Counted from the first letter of the stretch, positions 1-6,679 are shown. The stretch is 8,079 nt of DNA from an uncultured Collinsella sp. (GCA_958346935.1 CATVTM010000081.1:1-8079), one strand, 5' to 3'. Numbers and translations are program-made. Notes: generated by a model from the sequence alone, not told the origin.

Positions 1-376
1 CCTCGGGCAACGCGGGCGCGTGGTCGACGCTGTTGTGCATGCCGGCGCCAAAGACGTGGCCGTGCGTCAGGAACAGCTCGCGGCCGGCCTCATCGAACAG
101 CGTGGCGTAGTCGGCCATGACGGGAAAGTCGAGGACCATCTGGTCGACCTCGGCGTCACAGTTGCCGCGCACCGCAATGATGCGGTCGGCTAGGGCGTTG
201 AGCAGCGGAATCACACGCTTGGGGGCATAGTCGCGCGGCAGGTCGTTGCGCGGGCCGTGGTAGAGCAGGTCGCCTAGCAGCACAATACGGTCGGGCTGCT
301 CGGATTCGATGGCAGCGCAGAGGCGCTCGGCCCAGTATGCCGAGCCGTGAATGTCGGAAGCGATGAGGTATTTCAT
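1..376 (-). CDS. yfcE: YfcE-type metallophosphoesterase (3' end outside window)
   Basis: Predicted calcineurin-like phosphodiesterase of the YfcE/MJ0936 family, a cytoplasmic metal-dependent phosphoesterase whose physiological substrate is usually unknown. The 125 visible residues start MKYLIASDIHG and carry the metal-binding motifs in family order: D8-I-H10-G, G35-D36, G71-N72-C73-D74 and T104-H105-G106-H107. The family is usually about 180 residues, so roughly 55 C-terminal residues lie beyond the left edge, including the expected final G-H-T-H motif. The start is set by an AAAGGA ribosome binding site just upstream and by the invariant N-terminal beta strand. It lies 57 nt downstream of the larC-like gene on the same strand, so co-transcription is likely, although the two functions have no obvious link. 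The fold assignment is sure; the substrate is not. Confidence 0.93.
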   Translation of the reverse strand, partial: MKYLIASDIHGSAYWAERLCAAIESEQPDRIVLLGDLLYHGPRNDLPRDYAPKRVIPLLNALADRIIAVRGNCDAEVDQMVLDFPVMADYATLFDEAGRELFLTHGHVFGAGMHNSVDHAPALPE

Positions 377-412
377 GGGGAGTCCTTTCGACGTGGGGTT
401 GATGGGGCTGGG

Positions 413-433
413 CGCGGCGTGCCACCGGCCGCG
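413..433 (-). other. small hairpin directly after the larC-like stop codon
   Basis: A 6-bp perfect stem (CGCGGC at 413-418 with GCCGCG at 428-433) and a 9-nt loop begin immediately after the TAA stop of the larC-like gene. No U-tract follows, so it is not a classical intrinsic terminator. It may mark a partial stop or processing point before the phosphoesterase gene, or simply reflect high GC. Confidence 0.25.
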
Positions 434-919
434 TTACTCAAATCGAAGCGCCGCGCTCTGAGCCGCCTGCATCACGCGCTGGAGCGGCACGTTGTGCATG
501 CGGGCGAGACGGGCGCAGTCTTCGTACTCGGGAGCCGCGCGCTCGCTGCCGTCGGGCAGGGTGGCCACCTTGACGGACACCTCGCCCCAAGGCGTCGCCA
601 CCTGCTCAAAGCGACGTGGCAAGCAAACACGCTCCATGACTTGGCGACGAATGCCGTTGGTCGTGGTTTCCAAAAAGATAATCGTCTGCAGGCGTTCGAT
701 ATCCTCATGCGAGCAGATCACCTGCAGCTGCCAGCCGGGGCGGCCTATTTTGCAGTAGAGAGGCAGCCAGTGCACCTCGCGGGCGCCTGCCTCGCGCAGG
801 CGGTCGGCGGCGTAGGCGAGTACCTCGGGCGACGCGTCGTCAATATCGCACTCCAGCTTGACGATGGTTTCGGGCGCATCGGTCTCGCGGGACAGCGGAG
901 ATGTACTTCCACGTTGCAT
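434..919 (-). CDS. larC: stand-alone LarC C-terminal-domain protein (nickel-pincer cofactor nickel insertion family)
   Basis: This 161-residue protein matches the C-terminal half of LarC (formerly DUF111). LarC is the CTP-dependent nickel insertase that completes the nickel-pincer nucleotide cofactor of lactate racemase-type enzymes. Visible family blocks are IVKLECDIDD (about residues 19-28), LREAGAREVHWLPLY-C-K-x-G-R-P-G (41-62), the E-T-T-T-x-G-I-R-R block (84-92), TPWGEVSVKVA (109-119) and PEYEDCARLA (130-139). The usual N-terminal LarC1 part is absent: the 383 nt upstream encode no recognisable remnant and lead to a divergent gene. In Lactobacillus plantarum, LarC1 and LarC2 are joined by programmed frameshifting; here only the LarC2-like part is present. 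No larB, larE or larA is in the window. The start at 919 is chosen because AAAGGA lies 10 nt upstream; in-frame ATGs at 958 and 1027 lack a good ribosome binding site and would add unconserved residues. Family membership is clear; nickel insertion activity is inferred and uncertain. Confidence 0.85.
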   Translation of the reverse strand: MQRGSTSPLSRETDAPETIVKLECDIDDASPEVLAYAADRLREAGAREVHWLPLYCKIGRPGWQLQVICSHEDIERLQTIIFLETTTNGIRRQVMERVCLPRRFEQVATPWGEVSVKVATLPDGSERAAPEYEDCARLARMHNVPLQRVMQAAQSAALRFE

Positions 920-929
920 ACGGTCCGGA

Positions 930-935
930 TCCTTT
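930..935 (-). promoter_or_regulatory. ribosome binding site that decides the larC start
   Basis: AAAGGA on the minus strand ends 10 nt before the ATG at 919. No comparable site precedes the longer in-frame starts at 958 or 1027, so 919 is preferred. Confidence 0.6.
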
Positions 936-1025
936 CCGCACGGGCTCGTTTTGTTCATCCAAACGCTAGCACATCGGACGTGGTACAGGCGTGACTTTCG
1001 TCCGTCGTCACCCTCGCCCCCGCCC

Positions 1026-1090
1026 AAACGTGTACGTCAGCCTCCAAACATGTCATTTTTTACAGCTTTTGGAGGCTGACGTACACGTTT
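1026..1090. repeat. perfect 23-bp inverted repeat with 19-nt loop
   Basis: The left arm at 1026-1048 (starting AAACGTGTACGTC) is exactly complementary to the right arm at 1068-1090, with a 19-nt AT-rich loop containing a T6 run. Allowing one- or two-base bulges, complementarity continues outward through C-rich (about 1016-1025) and G-rich (about 1091-1100) flanks, so the ancestral arms may be about 33 nt. Neither side has a terminal U-tract and the flanking genes diverge, so an intrinsic terminator is unlikely. It could be an extragenic palindrome (REP/MITE-like), a cruciform-forming site, or part of a regulatory region. If larC transcription starts upstream of it, the hairpin lies in the larC leader. 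The arms are directly readable; the function is unknown. Confidence 0.9.
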
Positions 1091-1164
1091 TGGAGCGGGG
1101 CCGCACACGATCAGAATTGCGCCCGCACTCCGTCCACAACAAAGTTCGCCACACTCAACAATTT

Positions 1165-1184
1165 TGAACTTTCTACGCAGTTCA
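1165..1184. promoter_or_regulatory. candidate operator dyad TGAACT-N8-AGTTCA
   Basis: Perfect 6-bp half-sites separated by 8 nt, in the AT-rich part of the divergent intergenic region, about 120 nt before the exporter start. The geometry suits a dimeric helix-turn-helix regulator. A dyad this short can occur by chance and no regulator gene is nearby. Confidence 0.3.
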
Positions 1185-1225
1185 TCGGCCAAAAATTACC
1201 CTCGGCATACTTACCCGCTGCACGA

Positions 1226-1234
1226 TGTTACTCT
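1226..1234 (+). promoter_or_regulatory. possible extended -10 element for the ABC exporter operon
   Basis: TGTTACTCT fits the extended -10 pattern TG-N-TAnnnT, about 70 nt before the exporter ATG. No convincing -35 hexamer sits 16-18 nt upstream, so the assignment is tentative. Confidence 0.22.
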
Positions 1235-1302
1235 AGTTGCATTTGGCTAACTAAGCGGCTGCCGAGGACCCCGCCCGGCACCGTTACGGCATAGGAGGTT
1301 TC

Positions 1303-4300
1303 ATGTTCGAGAAGCGGCTCTTCTCCCTGGTTCCGCAGGCAACGCCCTACATTATGGCAAGCGTCCTGTTTAAGTGGATCGCGCTCATGGCAAACATCAC
1401 GGTGATGTGGGTGCTTGCGCGCATCTTGGGCGGCATCGTCACGGACGGTCTTTCCGCCGCGCTCGCCGTCGATGCCCTCGCACAGGCGGCCTTGCCGCTC
1501 GCCGCCGCCATCATCGTGCGCGCCGCCTCCATCTACCTGGCCCAACGCGCCGGCGACAAGGCCGCGTTCGAGGCCGTCCGCCGCGTGCGCTCGCTCGTCT
1601 ACGACAAGCTCACCGCACTCGGCCCCTCCTACACCGAGACCGTCCCCACCGCCGAGGCCGTCCAGACCAGCGTCGAGGGCGCCACGCAACTCCAGGTGTA
1701 CTTTGGCGGTTACCTGCCGCAGCTCTTCTTTGCCGGCTTGGCACCCATCACGCTGTTTGTACTGCTCGTGGGCCAGGCGGGTCTTCCCGCCGCGCTGCTG
1801 CTCGCCTGCGTTCCGGTCATCCCCGTCTCCATCATGATGGTCATGCGCAACGCCAAAAAGATCGGTGCCGAGTACTGGGGCAGCTATGTCGATCTGGGCG
1901 GCATGTTCCTGGAGGCCGTGCAGGGTCTCACCACCCTTAAGGTCTACCAGGCCGATCGCAGCTGGCACGAGCGCATCAACGCCGAGTCCGAGCGTTTCCG
2001 CACAGCGACCATGCGCCTGCTGGTGATGCAGCTGCGCTCCATTTGCGTTATGGACCTGGTCGTCTATATGGGCGCCGCGCTCGGCATTATCGTAGCCACG
2101 CTGCAGCTCGCCACGGGCAAGATTGGCTTTGAGGCCGCCTTCCTCATCGTCTTTCTTTCGCAGGAGTTCTTTTTGCCTATGCGCCGCCTAGGATCGCTGT
2201 TCCACACAGCCATGAACGGCATGGCCGCCTCGCGCCGCATGTTTGGCATTTTGGATACGCCCGCGCCCGAGCGCGGCGATGTTGAGCTTGACGGTCGCGG
2301 CGATATCGAGCTCGCGGGCGTGAGCTATGCCTACGGCGACCGCACCGTGCTGGATGAAGCCCGCGCCACCATCGCGAGCGGCACGCTCGTGGCACTCGTG
2401 GGCGAAAGCGGCGGCGGCAAGTCCACGCTCGCGGGGATTATCTCGGGCCGCAAGGACGCCTACCGCGGCAGCGTGCGCATTGGCGGCGTTGAACTGCGCG
2501 ATGCCACGGCCACCTCACTCATGCGCGCCGTCACGCTGGTGCCCACCAACGGCTACCTGTTTGCCGGCACCCTGCGCGACAACCTGCTGCTCGCCCAGCC
2601 CAACGCCACCGACGCCGAGCTTTTGCGCGCGCTCGGCCGCACGCGCGTGGCGGCCTTTGTGCAGGCCAACGGCGGGCTCGACATGGTGATTAACGAGGGC
2701 GGCACCAACCTTTCGGGTGGCCAGCGCCAGCGCGTGTGCATGGCACGCGCCCTGCTGCACGACTCGCCGATCTATGTGTTTGACGAGGCTACGAGCAACG
2801 TCGATGCCGCAAGCGAAGCCGCAATCGGCGAGGTCATTGCATCGCTCGCCGGCGAGCACACCGTAATCGTGGTGGCGCATCGCCTGTCGACAATCGTGGA
2901 CGCCGATCAGATTCTGGTGCTGGAGCGCGGTCGCATTGCCGAGCGCGGCACCCATGATGAGCTCCTGTCGGGCGCGGGCGCCTATGCGCGCATGTGGAAC
3001 AGCCAGGAGCAGCTCTCGGCATATGCGTATGCGGAGGATGATGCCGAGGATGCCGGCGCGGTTGAGGCTGTTGGCGGCAGTACTGCCTGTACCGATGGCC
3101 TCAACGGTGCCGGCTCGTCTTCCGCTGCCGCGGCGCCTGACTCCGGCCGCGCCCGTCGCTCGGCGCCGTCCATCATGTGGCGCATGATGGGGCTTGTCCG
3201 ACCGCTTGCCGGCTGGCTTGTGCTAGCCGTCGCGCTGGGCAGCATTGGCATGCTCACCGCCGCGTTCGTGCCGGCCTTTGGCGCCCTCGGCCTTATGGCG
3301 GCCCTGGGCCACAATGCCCTGGGCCTGGGCCTTATCGTCACATGCGCGGCCTGTGCCGCCTGCGGCATCGCACGCGGGCCGCTCCACTACGGCGAGCAGC
3401 TCTGCAACCATTACATCGCATTCCGTCTGCTCGCACACATTCGCGACCTGGTGTTTGGCGCCCTGCGCCAGCTCGCCCCCGCTAAGCTCGAGGGCCGCGG
3501 CAAGGGCGAGCTCGTGAGTCTGGTCACCTCGGATATCGAGCTGCTCGAAGTCTTCTACGCGCACACCATCTCGCCCATTGCCATCGCTCTGGTCTGCACC
3601 GTTGTGTTTGAGGGCTTTTTGCTGGCTGTGAGCCCCGAGCTCGCGGGCATCGCGCTCGTGGCCTACGCGGTCCTGGGCGTGCTGCTGCCCCTGACCTCGG
3701 CCAAGGCATGCGGCACCACCGGCCGCCAGAGCCGCGAGGGCGCCGGTAAGCTGGGTGCCTTTGTGCTCGACAGTCTACGCGGCGCGTCCGAGACTATCCA
3801 GTTTGCCGGTGGCACCGATCGCAGCCGTGCCCTGGGCAATCTGACCGAGCAAGTCGGCGCCGTGGACGCGCGCCTCAAGCGCCGCCAGGCGGTCAGCGAG
3901 GCCGTAGCCGATGCGCTTATTCTTGCGGCCAATCTGGTGATGCTCGGGCGTGCGCTGCAGCTGGTGTCTGCGGGAACGATTGATTTTGCCGCAGCGTTTG
4001 TCGCCGTCTTTACCTTTGTGTCGTCGTTTGGCTCGGTGATGGCCGTGAGCCGCCTGGGCGCCTCACTGCAGGAGACGCTCGCCTCGGGCGTACGCGTGCT
4101 CGATTTGCTCGACGAGCGGCCCCAGTGCGCCGAGGTCGCCGATGGACAGGACGTTGAGTTTGCCGGCGCCGCAGCCGAGCATGTGAGCTTTAGCTATGCG
4201 AGCGGCGTGGACGCGAGCGGTGCGGACGCCACAGAGCAGGTCGCGAACGACACCGCCGCGAGTCTCATCCTCGACGACGTGACCTGTACCTTTGCGCCCG

Positions 4301-4869
4301 GCACCATGACCTGCATCATGGGGCGCTCGGGCTCGGGCAAGTCGACGCTGCTTAAGCTGCTCATGCGCTTTTGGGACCCCGCAGCCGGCACCATCACGGT
4401 GAGCGGCGTCGATGCCCGCCACATCAACACGGCGAGCCTGCGCAGCCACGAGGCCTATATGACCCAGGACACACATCTGTTCTGTGGCACCGTACGCGAG
4501 AATCTGCTGGTCGCGCACGCCAGCGCCACCGATGCCGAGCTGCTCGACGCTTGCCGCTCCGCTTCGCTTACCGCCCTCATCGACCGCCTGCCGCAGGGTC
4601 TCGACACCCCGGTTGCCGAGCTGGGCGACTCGCTCTCGGGCGGCGAGCGCCAGCGCATCGGCCTTGCGCGCATTTTCCTCAACGACGCGCCTTTCATCTT
4701 GCTCGACGAGCCCACCAGCGCGCTCGATGCCCTCAACGAGGCGTCCGTGATGCAGGCGATCGACGAGCTCAAGCGCCGCGGCAAGACCATTGTGCTCGTA
4801 AGCCACCGTGCCAGCACCTGCGCCTTTGCCGATTGCTCGCTTTCGGTCGAGCACGGGAGGCTGAGCTAA
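1303..4869 (+). CDS. cydDC: fused double ABC exporter, CydD-CydC-like (thiol/redox exporter family)
   Basis: This 1188-residue inner-membrane exporter has the order TMD-NBD-TMD-NBD. NBD1 carries Walker A GESGGGKST (367-375), signature LSGGQ (470-474), Walker B with D494-E495 and switch H526. NBD2 carries Walker A GRSGSGKST (1007-1015), signature LSGGE (1111-1115), Walker B D1135-E1136 and H1168. An acidic, Ala/Gly/Ser-rich linker (about 574-622) joins the halves. The first membrane domain has the CydD-like blocks YFGGYLPQLFFAGLAP and GLTTLKVYQAD; the second half resembles CydC. CydDC exports cysteine and glutathione to the periplasm and is needed for cytochrome bd assembly in E. coli; fused forms exist in actinobacteria. 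One oddity is that the NBD1 Q-loop reads VPTNGYLF, with Thr415 where Gln is usual, while NBD2 keeps Gln (MTQDTHLF). AGGAGG lies 4 nt before the start. The gene overlaps ygbA by one base (TAATG). Exporter architecture is certain; CydDC substrate identity is a family-level inference, and no cydAB is in the window. Confidence 0.85.
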   Translation: MFEKRLFSLVPQATPYIMASVLFKWIALMANITVMWVLARILGGIVTDGLSAALAVDALAQAALPLAAAIIVRAASIYLAQRAGDKAAFEAVRRVRSLVYDKLTALGPSYTETVPTAEAVQTSVEGATQLQVYFGGYLPQLFFAGLAPITLFVLLVGQAGLPAALLLACVPVIPVSIMMVMRNAKKIGAEYWGSYVDLGGMFLEAVQGLTTLKVYQADRSWHERINAESERFRTATMRLLVMQLRSICVMDLVVYMGAALGIIVATLQLATGKIGFEAAFLIVFLSQEFFLPMRRLGSLFHTAMNGMAASRRMFGILDTPAPERGDVELDGRGDIELAGVSYAYGDRTVLDEARATIASGTLVALVGESGGGKSTLAGIISGRKDAYRGSVRIGGVELRDATATSLMRAVTLVPTNGYLFAGTLRDNLLLAQPNATDAELLRALGRTRVAAFVQANGGLDMVINEGGTNLSGGQRQRVCMARALLHDSPIYVFDEATSNVDAASEAAIGEVIASLAGEHTVIVVAHRLSTIVDADQILVLERGRIAERGTHDELLSGAGAYARMWNSQEQLSAYAYAEDDAEDAGAVEAVGGSTACTDGLNGAGSSSAAAAPDSGRARRSAPSIMWRMMGLVRPLAGWLVLAVALGSIGMLTAAFVPAFGALGLMAALGHNALGLGLIVTCAACAACGIARGPLHYGEQLCNHYIAFRLLAHIRDLVFGALRQLAPAKLEGRGKGELVSLVTSDIELLEVFYAHTISPIAIALVCTVVFEGFLLAVSPELAGIALVAYAVLGVLLPLTSAKACGTTGRQSREGAGKLGAFVLDSLRGASETIQFAGGTDRSRALGNLTEQVGAVDARLKRRQAVSEAVADALILAANLVMLGRALQLVSAGTIDFAAAFVAVFTFVSSFGSVMAVSRLGASLQETLASGVRVLDLLDERPQCAEVADGQDVEFAGAAAEHVSFSYASGVDASGADATEQVANDTAASLILDDVTCTFAPGTMTCIMGRSGSGKSTLLKLLMRFWDPAAGTITVSGVDARHINTASLRSHEAYMTQDTHLFCGTVRENLLVAHASATDAELLDACRSASLTALIDRLPQGLDTPVAELGDSLSGGERQRIGLARIFLNDAPFILLDEPTSALDALNEASVMQAIDELKRRGKTIVLVSHRASTCAFADCSLSVEHGRLS

Positions 4870-5288
4870 TGGCGCGCCCGATCGACACACCGGAGCTGGC
4901 ACGCAAACGTGAGCGCGAGGCCCAGATGGTGTCGCAGATGATTGCGCTGTGGTGCCGCGGGCATCATGGAGGCGGGCATGCGATCGAGCAGGCTGGCGAC
5001 GATGGGCCCGTGCGCGTGAAGCTCGGCCTTCGGACCATTACGCTCTGCCCTGAATGCGCCGATCTGCAGAAATACGCCATCGCGCGCATTAAGCACTGCC
5101 CGCACATGGGCACCAAGACATTTTGCTCGGCCTGTCCTTCGCATTGTTACCGGCCTGCCATGCGCGAGAAGATCCGCGAGGTCATGCGCTGGTCGGGACC
5201 GCGTATGATCCGCTATCGCCCCATCACCGCCGTGCGGCACGCGATTATAACCGTGCAGTCCAAACGAGCGGCGGCACGAAGCAAGTAG
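4869..5288 (+). CDS. ygbA: YgbA-type nitrous oxide-stimulated promoter family protein, cysteine-rich
   Basis: This 139-residue cytoplasmic protein belongs to the YgbA/'nitrous oxide-stimulated promoter' family (PF11756). Conserved cysteines form a likely metal- or cluster-binding set: C29 with H32-H33, C60-P-E-C63, C77, C86-S-A-C89 and H92-C93-Y94. The hallmark block CPHMGTKTFCSACPSHCY is followed by REKIREVMRWSGPRM and a basic tail. In E. coli and relatives ygbA is repressed by NsrR and helps recovery from nitrosative stress; the biochemical activity is unsettled. Compared with my recollection of the enterobacterial protein, about 20 extra residues lie between C29-HH and the CPEC motif. The ATG overlaps the exporter stop (TAATG), and GGGAGG sits 8 nt upstream inside that gene, so the two are almost certainly one transcript with coupled translation. 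Metal or Fe-S binding is inferred from cysteine spacing only. Confidence 0.9.
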   Translation: MARPIDTPELARKREREAQMVSQMIALWCRGHHGGGHAIEQAGDDGPVRVKLGLRTITLCPECADLQKYAIARIKHCPHMGTKTFCSACPSHCYRPAMREKIREVMRWSGPRMIRYRPITAVRHAIITVQSKRAAARSK

Positions 5289-5290
5289 TC

Positions 5291-5302
5291 GCCGGCGCCG
5301 GC
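5291..5302. repeat. 12-bp perfect palindrome after ygbA
   Basis: GCCGGCGCCGGC is self-complementary and begins 2 nt after the ygbA stop. No T-tract follows. In GC-rich DNA such palindromes are common, so a role is doubtful; weak pausing is the most that can be suggested. Confidence 0.3.
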
Positions 5303-5369
5303 ACGCGCCGCCTGCCCTTTCCAGTCGGTTTCGACTTGCAGCGTTCCCGCCGCGCCGAGGCTGCGCCAT

Positions 5370-5375
5370 TACAAT
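5370..5375 (+). promoter_or_regulatory. possible -10 hexamer for hisJ
   Basis: TACAAT is a good -10 match, 32 nt before the hisJ ATG in the 119-nt gap after ygbA, and would give a leader of about 25 nt. No recognisable -35 is found at 16-18 nt spacing. It supports independent transcription of hisJ, but read-through from ygbA is also possible. Confidence 0.3.
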
Positions 5376-5407
5376 GGAACGGATTCGCCAAATGCAAAGG
5401 AGCCGCC

Positions 5408-6319
5408 ATGTCTGCTTGCCCGCTGGTCGATTGTCACACCCACACCTCGTTTTCGGACGGCCATGCCTTGTTTGATGACAACGTCCGTGCCGCTGCTGTG
5501 GCAGGCTGCCGCGTCATGGTCTCGACCGACCACCTCGCCCTGCCTGCCAGTATGGATGCTAACTGCGAGGTGCAGGTCGTCGAGGGCGACTTGCCGGCAC
5601 ATCGTCTGGCCTTTGAGGACGCCCGCAGGCTTGCCGCGCAAATCGCGCCGGAGCTCGAGCTTATCTATGGCTTTGAATGCGATTGGTACGAGGGCTGCGA
5701 ACCCTTGGTTGAGCGCTGGTCCCAGGGCGCCGTGGTGCGCTTGGGCAGCGTGCATTGGATTGGCGACCCGGGCGATATCATGGCCGGCGCCGCGGGCACG
5801 GCGGGAACGGAGAGCGTCGCTCGTCCCGATACGCCCGATTCGCTTTGTGGCTGGATCGACGACGATACCAACCTGCATGTTTGGGAAAACTTAGGCGTGC
5901 GCGGCGTGTGGGAGTGCTACGTCGACGACTGGTGCCGTGCTTGCGAAAGCTCACTCAACTTTGACGCGATGGCCCATCCCGACCTGGTCATGCGCTTTTC
6001 GAAGGACGGCTTTGCACCCGACTTTGACCCCGCGCCGTTTTGGGAGCAGATGGCCGAATGCGCCCACGATACGGGTCGCCGCGTTGAGGTCTCGACCGCC
6101 GCACCGCGCAAGGGGCTCGACGATTACTACCCCGCGACCGGGCTGTTGCGCCGCTTCGCCCATGCCGAGGTGCCCATCACCTTTGGCTCGGACGCGCACC
6201 GCGCCTGCGACATCTGCTGGAACATCCGCGAGGCCCAGGCCCACGCCTACGACTGCGGCTACCGGGCCTTCGATATCCCCCACCCCACCGGCGAATGGGA
6301 ATCCACGCCCCTCGCCTAA
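5408..6319 (+). CDS. hisJ: PHP-family histidinol-phosphatase (HisJ/HisK type)
   Basis: This 303-residue cytoplasmic PHP-domain phosphatase is predicted to hydrolyse histidinol phosphate to histidinol, the penultimate part of histidine synthesis. PHP metal-binding motifs appear in order: D8-C-H10-T-H12 followed by FSDGH, T40-D41-H42, G88-F-E90-C-D92, G113-S-V-H116, H190-P-D, and G260-S-D262-A-H264 near the C-terminus. It is somewhat longer than typical HisJ (about 270 residues); the extra length includes a Gly/Ala-rich insert after the S-V-H motif, about residues 121-140. The start at 5408 follows AAAGGAG with a 5-nt spacer; the frame stays open upstream through ygbA, but there is no better start. 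It converges on the histidine operon's last gene, hisE, only 27 nt away, which strongly supports histidinol-phosphatase over other PHP activities. A different PHP phosphoesterase specificity cannot be excluded from sequence alone. Confidence 0.85.
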   Translation: MSACPLVDCHTHTSFSDGHALFDDNVRAAAVAGCRVMVSTDHLALPASMDANCEVQVVEGDLPAHRLAFEDARRLAAQIAPELELIYGFECDWYEGCEPLVERWSQGAVVRLGSVHWIGDPGDIMAGAAGTAGTESVARPDTPDSLCGWIDDDTNLHVWENLGVRGVWECYVDDWCRACESSLNFDAMAHPDLVMRFSKDGFAPDFDPAPFWEQMAECAHDTGRRVEVSTAAPRKGLDDYYPATGLLRRFAHAEVPITFGSDAHRACDICWNIREAQAHAYDCGYRAFDIPHPTGEWESTPLA

Positions 6320-6351
6320 CTAGTCGTTTAAGAACGTCCCCAATGACTAGT
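6319..6351. repeat. ACTAGTC inverted repeat at the convergent hisJ/hisE junction
   Basis: ACTAGTC at 6319-6325 is complementary to GACTAGT at 6345-6351, separated by a 19-nt spacer. The repeat touches the last base of the hisJ TAA, and its right arm provides the hisE TAG stop. The spacer contains TTTAAGAACGTCCCC. It may be a weak bidirectional terminator or the remnant of a small inserted palindromic element. No long T-tract supports efficient intrinsic termination. Confidence 0.6.
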
Positions 6352-6664
6352 GGCGGCGGGCGTTGAGTTCGCCGGCCAGTTCGTCGAGGGTGATGCCGTA
6401 GCGCTCGAGCGTCACGAGCAGGTGGTAGATCAGGTCGCCGGCCTCGTAGCGGATGTGATCGTGGTCGTTATCCTTGCAGGCCATGATCACCTCGCTCGCC
6501 TCCTCGGCAAGCTTCTTGAGAAGCTCGTCCTCGACGTCGGTCAGCAGACGCGCGGTATAGCTCTCCTGCGGCGATGCGTCGCGACGACCGTGAATCACCT
6601 CGGCCAGTCCCGTCAGCGTCTCACCGATGTTTCCCGGCTGCACGTTAGCTGTTCTGACTCCCAT
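6347..6664 (-). CDS. hisE: phosphoribosyl-ATP pyrophosphatase HisE
   Basis: This 105-residue protein is a full-length, stand-alone HisE. It hydrolyses phosphoribosyl-ATP to phosphoribosyl-AMP and pyrophosphate, the second step of histidine synthesis. The all-alpha MazG-like nucleotide pyrophosphatase signature is complete: E54-E55-x-x-E58 in KLAEEASEVIMACKD, then Y73-E74-A-G-D77-L-I-Y-H in the next helix, supplying the acidic Mg2+ ligands. A short N-terminal extension (about 14 residues) precedes the first helix. The start at 6664 is supported by GAGAGGA upstream and follows the small-protein stop by 15 nt, so it is the last gene of the visible his operon. The pyrophosphatase and cyclohydrolase are encoded separately here, unlike the fused HisIE of enterobacteria. 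The stop codon lies inside an inverted repeat shared with the convergent hisJ end. Confidence 0.97.
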   Translation of the reverse strand: MGVRTANVQPGNIGETLTGLAEVIHGRRDASPQESYTARLLTDVEDELLKKLAEEASEVIMACKDNDHDHIRYEAGDLIYHLLVTLERYGITLDELAGELNARRH

Positions 6665-6679
6665 GGTTATTTCCTCTCG

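Larger units (their letters stand above)
920..1302. other. 383-nt intergenic region between divergent genes
   Basis: No credible coding region lies here. It separates the minus-strand larC-like gene from the plus-strand ABC exporter and must hold both promoters. Visible contents are a perfect 23-bp inverted repeat (1026-1090), an A/T-richer stretch at about 1150-1200 unlike the surrounding high-GC DNA, a TGAACT-N8-AGTTCA dyad (1165-1184), a weak extended -10-like site (1226-1234), and AGGAGG at 1293-1298, four bases before the exporter ATG. No strong sigma-70 -35/-10 pair could be assigned for either direction. Confidence 0.8.

Noticed and set aside
347..994. Plus-strand reading frame across the larC-like gene
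   Set aside because: It lies opposite a recognised gene, has no family-like motifs or ribosome binding site, and is expected in GC-rich DNA.
920..1027. Longer start for the larC-like protein
   Set aside because: The added residues are not LarC-like, and the ATGs at 958 and 1027 lack a clear ribosome binding site, while 919 has AAAGGA.
1026..1090. Intrinsic terminator at the 23-bp palindrome
   Set aside because: There is no T-tract after either arm, and the flanking genes point away from it.
4371..4868. Upstream extension of ygbA in its own frame inside the exporter gene
   Set aside because: This is an alternative frame of the NBD2 coding region with Arg/His/Pro-rich composition; YgbA similarity begins only at 4869, where a ribosome binding site and the TAATG junction lie.
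4063..4902. Long minus-strand reading frame opposite NBD2 of the exporter
   Set aside because: It is antisense to well-conserved ATPase motifs and resembles no known protein; GC-rich codon bias creates such frames.
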